13,944 nt of DNA, taken from a bacterium. GTDB lineage: Bacteria; UBP13; UBA5359. Position numbers and translations under genes: made by a program. Each line of letters begins with the position of its first letter. Within the stretch, counting starts at the first letter, position 1. This document shows positions 7,922-13,944 of the stretch, one piece after another. Under the pieces are notes generated by a model. It searched no databases, was not told the DNA's origin, and saw nothing but the letters and a program-made list of their open reading frames with translations. The stretch is from the NCBI GenBank assembly GCA_028699365.1, contig JAQVUQ010000027.1, forward strand, positions 1-13,944, given 5' to 3'.

Positions 7922-9073
7922 ATGTTCTCAAACAAAGTTCTGTTGCACGCGGATTTTGAAGAGGAATTCTGGTCCGTCTCCGATAACAGCGGGGGTGAGA
8001 AGCTGCCTGCTAGGACTGATGCCGTGGCGGCGCATTCAGGCAGATACTGCCTGGCAGCCAGAGGCGAGGCCATGACCATGGGGCGCTCCTGGTGGCAGAG
8101 CCCGCGCTTCCCGGTAACGCCGTTCGATTATTACCGGATAGATTTCTATTCGCTGCTCAATCCGGGTGGGGATAGAGCCGGGCACTGGGCTGCTTACTTC
8201 TGGGACAAGGGCGGAAAGATGCTGCCCGACCACTACTCATACATAGACCCGTCGGCAGCATGGACCAGGAATGACTTTGTCTTCAAGGCCAAAGTCAATG
8301 CTGCCTGGTGCCGCATCATCTTCCATCCCGACGATGGAGAAGATACTCTTTATATCGACGATATCACCGTAACCGAAATCGACAGGAAGACGGCTGCCGC
8401 GTGGGCGGATGAATACTACCGGCTTATGCCGGCTGTTGCCTGTACCTCTGCATCCGGCAGATGGCGGTATATCCCTAAGACGATGGAACGGTTGAGGGCA
8501 GGCGGTACATTGAGAGTGGTCATGCTGGGCGACAGCATCATCAACGATACGGGCAACTCGCCTTACGACGTTCTGGTAGAGCGTATCTACCCTGAAGCGC
8601 ATCTGGAAGTGATAACTTCCATCCGAGGCAGCACAGGTTGCGGCTATTACAAGCTGGAAAACCGGGTGAAGGAGTATGTGCTTGATTACAAGCCGGACCT
8701 AATAATTATCGGCGGCATCAGCAACGATAGCGCCGAGTCGGTGCGCGAGGTAATCCATCAGATAAGAGCCGTGAACGACCAGGAGATACTGGTGATGAGC
8801 GGGCCTGTTTCGCCCCGTTATCAGGATGAGGAAGCTAAAAAGCCGTGGTCCCCGGATATCGACCCCGACGGCAGTGATTACCGCAGCCTGTTGAAGAGAA
8901 TGGCCCATGAGGAGAAGGTGGAGTTCCTTGATATGCAGGGGGCCTTCTCGCAATACGCCGAGAACTCCGGTAAACCTTACGAGTGGTTGATGCGGGATAG
9001 AATTCATGCCAACGAACGCGGGCGGGCCGTGCTGTCGCGCATAATAGAAGCGTATTTCTTACCTGAACGATGA
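7922..9073 (+). CDS. SGNH/GDSL-type esterase with N-terminal beta-sandwich domain
   Basis: A 383-residue protein. Residues about 1-155 look like a jelly-roll, carbohydrate-binding-type domain: it opens HADFEEEFWSV, has an aromatic-rich middle (SWWQSPRF, HWAAYFWDKGG) and ends TLYIDDITVTEI. Residues about 195-383 are an SGNH hydrolase: block I LGDSI (catalytic S205 in GDS), block II Gly in IRGSTG, block III GGISND (264-269, where the oxyanion Asn is N268) and block V DRIH (D359, H362). Such enzymes remove acetyl or other acyl groups from glycans. No signal peptide, so the predicted site is the cytoplasm, next to the sulfatases. The start is two bases after the upstream stop; the next gene begins ten bases after its own stop. 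Esterase family is convincing, the specific acyl group is unknown. Confidence 0.85.
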   Translation: MFSNKVLLHADFEEEFWSVSDNSGGEKLPARTDAVAAHSGRYCLAARGEAMTMGRSWWQSPRFPVTPFDYYRIDFYSLLNPGGDRAGHWAAYFWDKGGKMLPDHYSYIDPSAAWTRNDFVFKAKVNAAWCRIIFHPDDGEDTLYIDDITVTEIDRKTAAAWADEYYRLMPAVACTSASGRWRYIPKTMERLRAGGTLRVVMLGDSIINDTGNSPYDVLVERIYPEAHLEVITSIRGSTGCGYYKLENRVKEYVLDYKPDLIIIGGISNDSAESVREVIHQIRAVNDQEILVMSGPVSPRYQDEEAKKPWSPDIDPDGSDYRSLLKRMAHEEKVEFLDMQGAFSQYAENSGKPYEWLMRDRIHANERGRAVLSRIIEAYFLPER

Positions 9074-9083
9074 GAGGCGACTT

Positions 9084-10406
9084 ATGAGCGTATCGAATAA
9101 AGCCAATCTGATTATAATCAATTGCCACGATATCGGGCAGCATATCAGTCCGTACGGCGTGGATACGGTGAACACCCCCGGGATGCAGCAGATGGCCGAG
9201 GAAGGCGTTACCTTCACCAACAGTTTTTGCACCTCCCCGGGCTGCAGTCCCAGCCGGGCTGCCATATTTACCGGGCGTTATCCGCACTCCACCGGCGTTC
9301 TCGGCCTGACACACAGTCTTTTCCTGTGGCATCTGAACGATGATGAAGTCCATCTGGCACAGTTTTTAGGGGCCAACGGATATCACACAGCCCTATGCGG
9401 CGGCTTCCACGAGGACCGGGACGCTGCGCGCTGTGGTTATGAGGAGATTGTTCACGGCAGCTACGTTTCCGCTCACGAGGCCGCGACGGCAGCGGAGGAG
9501 TATCTTGTAGGCAGAAGAAGCGGTAAGGAGCCTTTTTACCTCTGCGTCGGCCTGTTCGAGCCACATCGGTCGTTTGGCGCCACCGGTGCAGCGCCGTACG
9601 ATGAGAAAGGCGTTTACATTCCCGGATATATACCACAGGATGACGAGGCTCAGAAAGCAGCCGCTTATAGGGAATTCGCCGCTTTGCAGGGAGCGATAAA
9701 TTATGCCGATAACGCTGTGGAGCGTATACTGCAGGCCGTAAGGGCCAACGGCTTTGAAAACAACACGGTTATCATTTTCACCGGAGACCACGGCATAGCC
9801 ATGCCCCGGGCAAAATGCACTCTTTATGATCCCGGTATAGAGGTGCCGTTTATTGTCAAGGCTCCCTGCTGGGGGCTTGAAGCCGGAACGAGATTGAACG
9901 GTTTTGTCAGCAATGTGGACTATTTTCCTACCATAGTTGAAGGACTCGGTCTGGAAATACCGGCCAGGGTTGAGGGCAAGTCCTGTTTTTCATATCTCAG
10001 AGGCGAGGGCAACAGGGAAAGGAACGAAATATTTGCTGAAAAGACATACCATAGGAACTACGATCCCATTCGCTGTGTCAGAAGCGACAGGTACAAGTAT
10101 ATAGTCAACTTTGAATTCAACCTTGTGTACGATGCTCCCACCGATATCATACGAGGGGATATATACAGAGCGGCACCGTTGTTTTATACACAACACCGGC
10201 CCATGTTCGAACTATACGACCTTGATGAGGATCCCTGGGAACTGGATAATCTGGCCGGGAAGAGCGGATACGAGCAGGTGGAAGGCGATTTGAAGGGGCG
10301 TCTCTTCAGATGGATGAGAGAGACGGACGATCCTCTGCTCAAGGGGCCGGTGAGCTCCATATATTATGAAGAGGCGATCGCATCCGTGCAGAAGCATATG
10401 CTGTAA
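9084..10406 (+). CDS. Family S1 sulfatase resembling N-sulfoglucosamine sulfohydrolase
   Basis: A 440-residue Cys-type sulfatase, last gene of the tight operon. GCSPSRAAIFTG (C54 becomes formylglycine) is a textbook signature. Its surroundings resemble the heparan N-sulfatase (SGSH) group: NCHDIGQHISPYG at the N-terminus, TGRYPHSTGVLGLTH after the signature, and GDHGIAMPRAKCTLYDPG (D235, H236, K244), which parallels the SGSH 'SDNGIPFPSGRTNLYWPG' region. A point of note is GGFHE at 106-110: most S1 sulfatases have GKxH here, so the sulfate-contacting Lys is replaced by G107 while H109 remains. No signal peptide. AGAGGCG precedes the ATG. The likely substrates are N- or O-sulfated hexosamines; the SGSH likeness is by eye and would need subfamily assignment. 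Sulfatase call is secure. Confidence 0.93.
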   Translation: MSVSNKANLIIINCHDIGQHISPYGVDTVNTPGMQQMAEEGVTFTNSFCTSPGCSPSRAAIFTGRYPHSTGVLGLTHSLFLWHLNDDEVHLAQFLGANGYHTALCGGFHEDRDAARCGYEEIVHGSYVSAHEAATAAEEYLVGRRSGKEPFYLCVGLFEPHRSFGATGAAPYDEKGVYIPGYIPQDDEAQKAAAYREFAALQGAINYADNAVERILQAVRANGFENNTVIIFTGDHGIAMPRAKCTLYDPGIEVPFIVKAPCWGLEAGTRLNGFVSNVDYFPTIVEGLGLEIPARVEGKSCFSYLRGEGNRERNEIFAEKTYHRNYDPIRCVRSDRYKYIVNFEFNLVYDAPTDIIRGDIYRAAPLFYTQHRPMFELYDLDEDPWELDNLAGKSGYEQVEGDLKGRLFRWMRETDDPLLKGPVSSIYYEEAIASVQKHML

Positions 10407-10511
10407 ACTGTGCGCACGAGGGACAAGGGTTTTTATACCAGGGCGTATAAGTAATAATAAGGCTGGATTGTTGCGGTAACGAGCGGGGTTATAATTTAGG
10501 AGGCGAGTCTG

Positions 10512-11141
10512 ATGAGAAAAGGGCTTTCACTGATCGATCTGCTGATAGTATTTGCTTTGTGTGCCGTGTTGACATCCGTGCTGGTGCGTCCCATCCTGGT
10601 GCGTGCCGGAGAAGGCGATCAGAAGGCGGTATGCATGCAGAACCTGAAACAACTTGGTATGGCTTTCAAAATGTATATGCAGGATAATGACGGTTGTATT
10701 CCTTTAGCCAGCTATCCACCGTCGCAAAATGAGAGAAACTGTCAGATTGTATGGTTCCGTTCCATAGCCAGGTATGCGGATAACGGTTATGTGATGATGC
10801 ACAAGCTTCCAGGTGCCTTCAAGTGCCCTGCGGAAACCAGGCTTAGCGCATACAAGCCGGATTACGGCATGAACTACTACTACGGCAATCCGAATCAGGC
10901 GGTATATTGCATAGCCGACGTAAAAAAACCGGCTGAGACCATGCTCCTGGTGGAAAGCTACGAACCGGTAAAGCCGCACTATGCCGCCGTCAGCACTATC
11001 AAGAACCTCACTGCCGCCAGAGATGGCAGGCACAAGAGCGGGGTCACGGCATTGTATTTCGACGGCAACGCAGGATTCCGGGATGATGCGGCAGTCATAC
11101 CTGTCGATGACAAGGACCCGTTCTGGGCCAAACCCTATTGA
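10512..11141 (+). CDS. Prepilin-like protein with H-X9-DG processing-associated motif
   Basis: A 209-residue type IV pilin/type II pseudopilin-like protein. The start MRKG^LSLIDLLIVFALCAVL is a prepilin leader: cleavage after G4, Asp at mature position 5 (usually Glu), then a hydrophobic helix to about residue 30. CMQNLKQLGMAFKMYMQDNDG and FKCPAE follow the pattern of PVC-group prepilins, and H174 with D184-G185 (RHKSGVTALYFDG) is the H-X9-DG motif. The mature protein would sit in the inner membrane and periplasm or enter a pseudopilus. Many such proteins are encoded singly next to degradation genes in Lentisphaerota and Planctomycetota, role unknown. AGGAGG (10498-10503) lies eight bases before ATG. 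It follows the operon after a 105-base gap without a clear terminator, so partial read-through is possible. Confidence 0.9.
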   Translation: MRKGLSLIDLLIVFALCAVLTSVLVRPILVRAGEGDQKAVCMQNLKQLGMAFKMYMQDNDGCIPLASYPPSQNERNCQIVWFRSIARYADNGYVMMHKLPGAFKCPAETRLSAYKPDYGMNYYYGNPNQAVYCIADVKKPAETMLLVESYEPVKPHYAAVSTIKNLTAARDGRHKSGVTALYFDGNAGFRDDAAVIPVDDKDPFWAKPY

Positions 11142-11177
11142 GGCGAATACAAAAAAGAGGAAATTTCGGCAGGTGCA

Positions 11178-11200
11178 TCGAATATTCTATGCATATATGA
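11178..11200 (+). promoter_or_regulatory. Putative operator 2, upstream of the regulator gene
   Basis: TCGAATAT (11178-11185), a three-base TCT spacer, then ATGCATATATGA (11189-11200). The same two boxes occur in operator 1 without the spacer, and the GCATATATG core (11191-11199) also occurs in operator 3. The core ends 33 bases before the regulator ATG, a position suited to autoregulation. Function is inferred from the repetition. Confidence 0.6.
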
Positions 11201-11221
11201 AGTTATTGCTTAGTGCTTGAC

Positions 11222-11227
11222 AGGTGA
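11222..11227 (+). promoter_or_regulatory. Ribosome binding site deciding the start at 11233
   Basis: AGGTGA lies five bases before ATG 11233. The in-frame GTG at 11224 falls inside this site and has no site of its own, so 11233 is the preferred start. Confidence 0.6.
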
Positions 11228-11232
11228 ATGTT

Positions 11233-12351
11233 ATGAGAAAGCAAAAGATGGATGTTCGCAGCATAAGGCTGAATATAGATACTGGGAGCCCTGTTCCGCT
11301 CTATTATCAGCTCAAGGAACAGATCAGGAGCGAAATTCTGGACAGCAAAATCCCGCCGGGAACCAGACTGTTTTCCGAGAGGGATATCATGAAGGAGTAT
11401 AACCTCAGCTATCCTACGGTTACCAGGGCGCTGCGCGACCTGGTGCACGATGGTCTTCTGGACAGGGTGCGCGGCAAGGGCACCTTTGTGGCCGAGCGAG
11501 TGGACAGCAGAAAGATCATCGGCATGGTCTACTCCAGCGACATTACGAATGGACATTATCTGTCCAAGATCCTTGAAACGGTGACCGTATACTGCAGCGC
11601 CAGAGGGTACGAGTTAAAAGTTTATAATAACATCTGTGGAGATACCGCCGGTATATTGCGGGATACTGCCGCCAATCACCTGGTATCGGGATTTCTTCTG
11701 GCCAGTCCCTTCGACCCGGATTTTGTATCCCTGTTGGAAGGCAAGGTGCCTTTTGTCTGGATCAACAACCGTATGTCGGAAAGAGATGAAAATTGTGTCG
11801 TATGCGATACAAACGCAGCCATCGATAAGGCGGTAGAGTATCTTGCAGACCTTGGTCACCGGGATATAGGTGTGATTGCAGGACCAACCTACACATGGTG
11901 TTCGGAGGAGATGATCAAGCGGTTCAGAAGCAACCTCAAAAGAAGGGGTCTGACCTGGCATAGCGACTGGTTGAGCAGCGGCGAATGGGGTGAAGAAACC
12001 GGGTATAGTCTTATGGGACGGTTGTTATCGCTGGAAAGCAAGCCTACGGCCGTAATAGTTGAAGAGGATCGTCTGGCCATAGGAGCTATCAAGGCGCTGT
12101 CGGAAAAGGGCCTCAGCGTACCCGAGGATGTTTCCATGATAGCTATCGGCCATATCGTTCCAGTCGATCTTCAGCCTCTGCCGCTGACTGTGGTGGACAT
12201 GCATCTTGAGGAGGTGGGGCGACGATCCATTGATATGCTGGATAGCATTATAAGGCACTCCGGGAAGCCGCAATTGGTCAAGGTTGCGCCGGACATCATC
12301 GCCGGAGCTACGGCCGGAAGGAGGGATGTGCAGTATGCCCTGAGCAAGTGA
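11233..12351 (+). CDS. GntR/LacI hybrid transcriptional regulator (AraR-like architecture)
   Basis: A 372-residue DNA-binding regulator. Residues about 15-85 form a GntR-type winged helix: PLYYQLKEQIRSEIL, then PPGTRLFSERDIMKEYNLS, YPTVTRALRDLVHDGLL and the wing RVRGKGTFVAE. From about residue 95 the protein is a LacI/GalR-type, periplasmic-binding-protein-like effector domain (IIGMVYSSD, CDTNAAIDKAVEYLADLGHRDIGVIAGP, PTAVIVEEDRLAIGAIKAL, VPEDVSMIAIGH). This domain order is that of Bacillus AraR, in which a sugar releases the repressor from DNA. It lies between the sulfatase operon and the beta-helix gene, and the repeated palindromes at 1998, 11178 and 12437 are the natural candidates for its targets. 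A sugar or sugar-sulfate effector is inferred. Family call is secure; the regulon is a hypothesis. Confidence 0.93.
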   Translation: MRKQKMDVRSIRLNIDTGSPVPLYYQLKEQIRSEILDSKIPPGTRLFSERDIMKEYNLSYPTVTRALRDLVHDGLLDRVRGKGTFVAERVDSRKIIGMVYSSDITNGHYLSKILETVTVYCSARGYELKVYNNICGDTAGILRDTAANHLVSGFLLASPFDPDFVSLLEGKVPFVWINNRMSERDENCVVCDTNAAIDKAVEYLADLGHRDIGVIAGPTYTWCSEEMIKRFRSNLKRRGLTWHSDWLSSGEWGEETGYSLMGRLLSLESKPTAVIVEEDRLAIGAIKALSEKGLSVPEDVSMIAIGHIVPVDLQPLPLTVVDMHLEEVGRRSIDMLDSIIRHSGKPQLVKVAPDIIAGATAGRRDVQYALSK

Positions 12352-12436
12352 TCTTTTATGTCTCGTATTATCCGGTTGTTCCGACCGGGAGAGCGCAGGC
12401 AAGAGCCTGAGCACGAAGCATGTCTGTGCCGCTGGC

Positions 12437-12449
12437 GCATATATGCATA
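12437..12449 (+). promoter_or_regulatory. Putative operator 3, upstream of the beta-helix gene
   Basis: GCATATATGC (12437-12446) is a perfect 10-base palindrome, running on as ATA. It matches the core of operators 1 and 2. It is framed by a six-base inverted repeat, TGTGCC (12425-12430) and GGCACA (12452-12457). It ends about 25 bases before the start codon, so bound protein would be likely to block transcription or the start of it. Confidence 0.55.
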
Positions 12450-12459
12450 CAGGCACAAC

Positions 12460-12466
12460 AAGGAGG
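12460..12466 (+). promoter_or_regulatory. Ribosome binding site deciding the start at 12474
   Basis: AAGGAGG is seven bases before ATG 12474 but only one base before the in-frame ATG at 12468, so the second ATG is the likely start. Confidence 0.7.
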
Positions 12467-12473
12467 TATGGTA

Positions 12474-13944
12474 ATGAAGTTTCGAGATCGAATGGTCAAG
12501 TGTTCCATCAAATCGCTGCTATGTCTGTCAGTCCTCTTTTGTGCGGGAATATCTTATGCTGCCGAATATTACGTCGACCCCGGCGGCAGCAACGGCAATC
12601 CGGGTACGGACGCCTTGCCGTGGGCGACCATAGCCTATGGGACAGGCCAGATTCAGCCCGGTGACGTGCTGCATATACGTCCGGGAACATATAGGGATTC
12701 CGCCAGGATAAACATCAGGGACAACAACGTCTCTCTCCTGGGAGAGGGCACGGTTGCAGTGGACCCGTGTTTTTCCGAGTTTCAGACCGTCAATAACGGG
12801 GCCTGGACTCTGTATGACGCCGGTAGAAACATATACCGGACGACCAATACCTACAGCCCTACTGCGGAGACTGAGAACGTATGGGGTACATTCGAATATG
12901 ACGGCGGCAGGTATAAGCTTGTTACTTATCCTACTTATGCCAAGTTAAGCTCGGATTATCAATATTTGGGACAGTATGCCGGGCCGGGTATGTTCTGGGA
13001 TAAAAATGGTGATCAGCGCATCTATATTCGCCTGGCCAAGACTGAGCAGATGAACCTTCTGGGTTACGGCAGCCTACCCGACGATCCCAACCAGCTTGTC
13101 ATGCACATCACCAATGCCGGAGCGTTTATTTACATCCATGCGGGTTACAGCGGCGTCACCGTGTCCGGTATTACCTTGAAGCAGGGAACAATGCGCTTCG
13201 GCACAGGCAGTTACGATTGCACCGTGAGTAACCTGAAGCTGGATGGCACGGCCACGCGGTACGGCATACGTGTATTAGATACGTCGCACAGCATGACTTT
13301 TGACGGGCTGGAGATCAACGACTATTTTCCCGCCTGGCTGACCTGGGAGGACGTAAAGAGCGTCTATGACACCACCATGATGGACTACGGCCTGTATATC
13401 CACAGAGACACGCACGATATAACAATCAAAAACTCGATATTCAAGAACCTGCACGACGCCATCGATATACTGTATACCGGCTATAATTACAGCATTTACA
13501 ACAACGAGTTCAGCGATATACAGGACGATTCAGTGCAGTTGGGGTCGGCCACTTATGAGGTGGATATCCATCACAACAGGATGATCCGCGTCGGCACCGG
13601 CGTCTCCCGCCAGAGCGTCACGGATGCTTCCGGGAATCCGGTTGACAACCCGCAGCCCGGCAGAAAATACATTCACCATAATATCATCGATGCCAGCCAG
13701 GAGAAGCTGTTTTATAGAAAGCGCGCCGACGGCACCTACTCCAGCCCTAATGCCGATGCCGACGGCTACTATTGCCTGCGTGCCTTTACGGCGCATAGCC
13801 CCGACAAGATCGGGACCGACGGGGATCCACGGTATATCTACAACAATACGATTCTGATAGGCGACACCGTCGGCGGCCTGGGGGTGGACCTGTACGGGCA
13901 GCCGTACAGGAGCACCGACCCGTACCAGAAGGTGATAAACAATA
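12474..13944 (+). CDS. Secreted right-handed beta-helix protein, polysaccharide-lyase-like (3' end outside window)
   Basis: The first 490 residues of a protein that stays in frame to the window end. Residues 1-29 are a signal peptide: basic start (KFRDRMVK), hydrophobic SLLCLSVLFCAGI, and a cleavage site after SYA or SYAA. The mature protein opens EYYVDPGGSNGNPGTD and PWATIAYG, followed by IQPGDVLHIRPGTYRDS, the usual entry of DUF1565-type and pectate-lyase-like beta-helices. Later come repeated rungs such as VTVSGITLKQG, CTVSNLKLDG, MTFDGLEIND, ITIKNSIFKNLHDAIDI, YSIYNNEFSDIQDDSV, VDIHHNRMIRV and KYIHHNIID. This fold is shared by polysaccharide lyases, some glycosidases and sugar-binding proteins, and no catalytic residues can be assigned by eye. 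It is the only product here with a clear export signal, so it may bind or cut the polymer outside the cytoplasm. It carries its own upstream copy of the shared palindrome. Secretion and fold are convincing; activity is unknown. Confidence 0.85.
   Translation, partial: MKFRDRMVKCSIKSLLCLSVLFCAGISYAAEYYVDPGGSNGNPGTDALPWATIAYGTGQIQPGDVLHIRPGTYRDSARINIRDNNVSLLGEGTVAVDPCFSEFQTVNNGAWTLYDAGRNIYRTTNTYSPTAETENVWGTFEYDGGRYKLVTYPTYAKLSSDYQYLGQYAGPGMFWDKNGDQRIYIRLAKTEQMNLLGYGSLPDDPNQLVMHITNAGAFIYIHAGYSGVTVSGITLKQGTMRFGTGSYDCTVSNLKLDGTATRYGIRVLDTSHSMTFDGLEINDYFPAWLTWEDVKSVYDTTMMDYGLYIHRDTHDITIKNSIFKNLHDAIDILYTGYNYSIYNNEFSDIQDDSVQLGSATYEVDIHHNRMIRVGTGVSRQSVTDASGNPVDNPQPGRKYIHHNIIDASQEKLFYRKRADGTYSSPNADADGYYCLRAFTAHSPDKIGTDGDPRYIYNNTILIGDTVGGLGVDLYGQPYRSTDPYQKVINN

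Noticed and set aside
10433-10450. Inverted repeat TTATAC / GTATAA after the last sulfatase, as a terminator
   Set aside because: The stem is only six weak pairs around a six-base loop and no T-run follows on the plus strand. Termination between the operon and the prepilin gene remains unsupported.
10468-10495. TTGTTG and TATAAT with a 16-base spacer before the prepilin gene, looking like a promoter
   Set aside because: The start of transcription would fall near 10502, inside the AGGAGG ribosome binding site at 10498-10503, so the transcript would lose the site. Probably a chance match.
11216-11221. TTGACA hexamer upstream of the regulator, as a -35 element
   Set aside because: It lies only 11 bases before the ATG at 11233, so the matching -10 would be inside the coding region.
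12372-12412. Two short hairpins (CCGGT/ACCGG and CAGGC/GCCTG) after the regulator gene, as a terminator
   Set aside because: Both have five-pair cores and neither is followed by a T-rich tract; they may be chance or RNA structure, but not a recognisable intrinsic terminator.

Overview
The window looks like an accessory carbohydrate-use locus from a free-living, probably anaerobic or facultative bacterium of the PVC group, most likely Lentisphaerota, Verrucomicrobiota or a relative. The best taxonomic clue is the prepilin-like protein at 10512-11141, which ends in an H-X9-DG motif, a signature that is abundant in those phyla. A GntR/LacI hybrid regulator, several Cys-type sulfatases and a uroporphyrinogen-decarboxylase-like protein of unknown role fit the same picture. 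This placement is inference from gene content only.

Layout. Positions 1-862 hold the C-terminal part of an ABC-transporter sugar-binding protein, closed by a strong hairpin terminator at 897-939. A HAD-family phosphatase-like gene (971-1861, minus strand) converges on it. A 235-base divergent spacer (1862-2096) carries a striking palindrome. From 2097 to 10406 six co-directional genes are tightly packed, with gaps of about 13, 15, 41, 2 and 10 bases, and probably form one operon: a zinc-phospholipase-C/S1-P1-like protein with a C-terminal NPCBM-like domain, a UROD-like methyltransferase-family protein, a two-domain NagZ-type GH3 glycosidase, a sulfatase, an SGNH esterase with an N-terminal beta-sandwich, and a second sulfatase resembling N-sulfoglucosamine sulfohydrolase. 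A lone prepilin-like gene follows, then a GntR/LacI (AraR-architecture) regulator, and finally a secreted right-handed beta-helix protein that runs off the window end.

How the parts may work together (inference). The beta-helix protein is the only gene product in the window with a clear signal peptide and could act on, or bind, a polysaccharide outside the cytoplasm. Oligosaccharides would enter through an ABC transporter that uses the first gene product. They would then be desulfated, de-esterified and split inside the cell, because the two sulfatases, the GH3 and the SGNH protein have no visible signal peptide. The SGSH-like sulfatase and NagZ-type GH3 point to a sulfated, hexosamine-containing glycan, but the substrate is not proven.

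The most notable non-coding signal is a 9-base core, GCATATATG, that I found three times and only in intergenic DNA: before the six-gene operon, before the regulator, and before the beta-helix gene. Two copies also share an upstream TCGAATAT box. I read these as operators of the local regulator, giving a self-contained regulon. No RNA genes, CRISPR arrays, insertion sequences or attachment sites were seen, and no gene-free stretch exceeds 300 bases.
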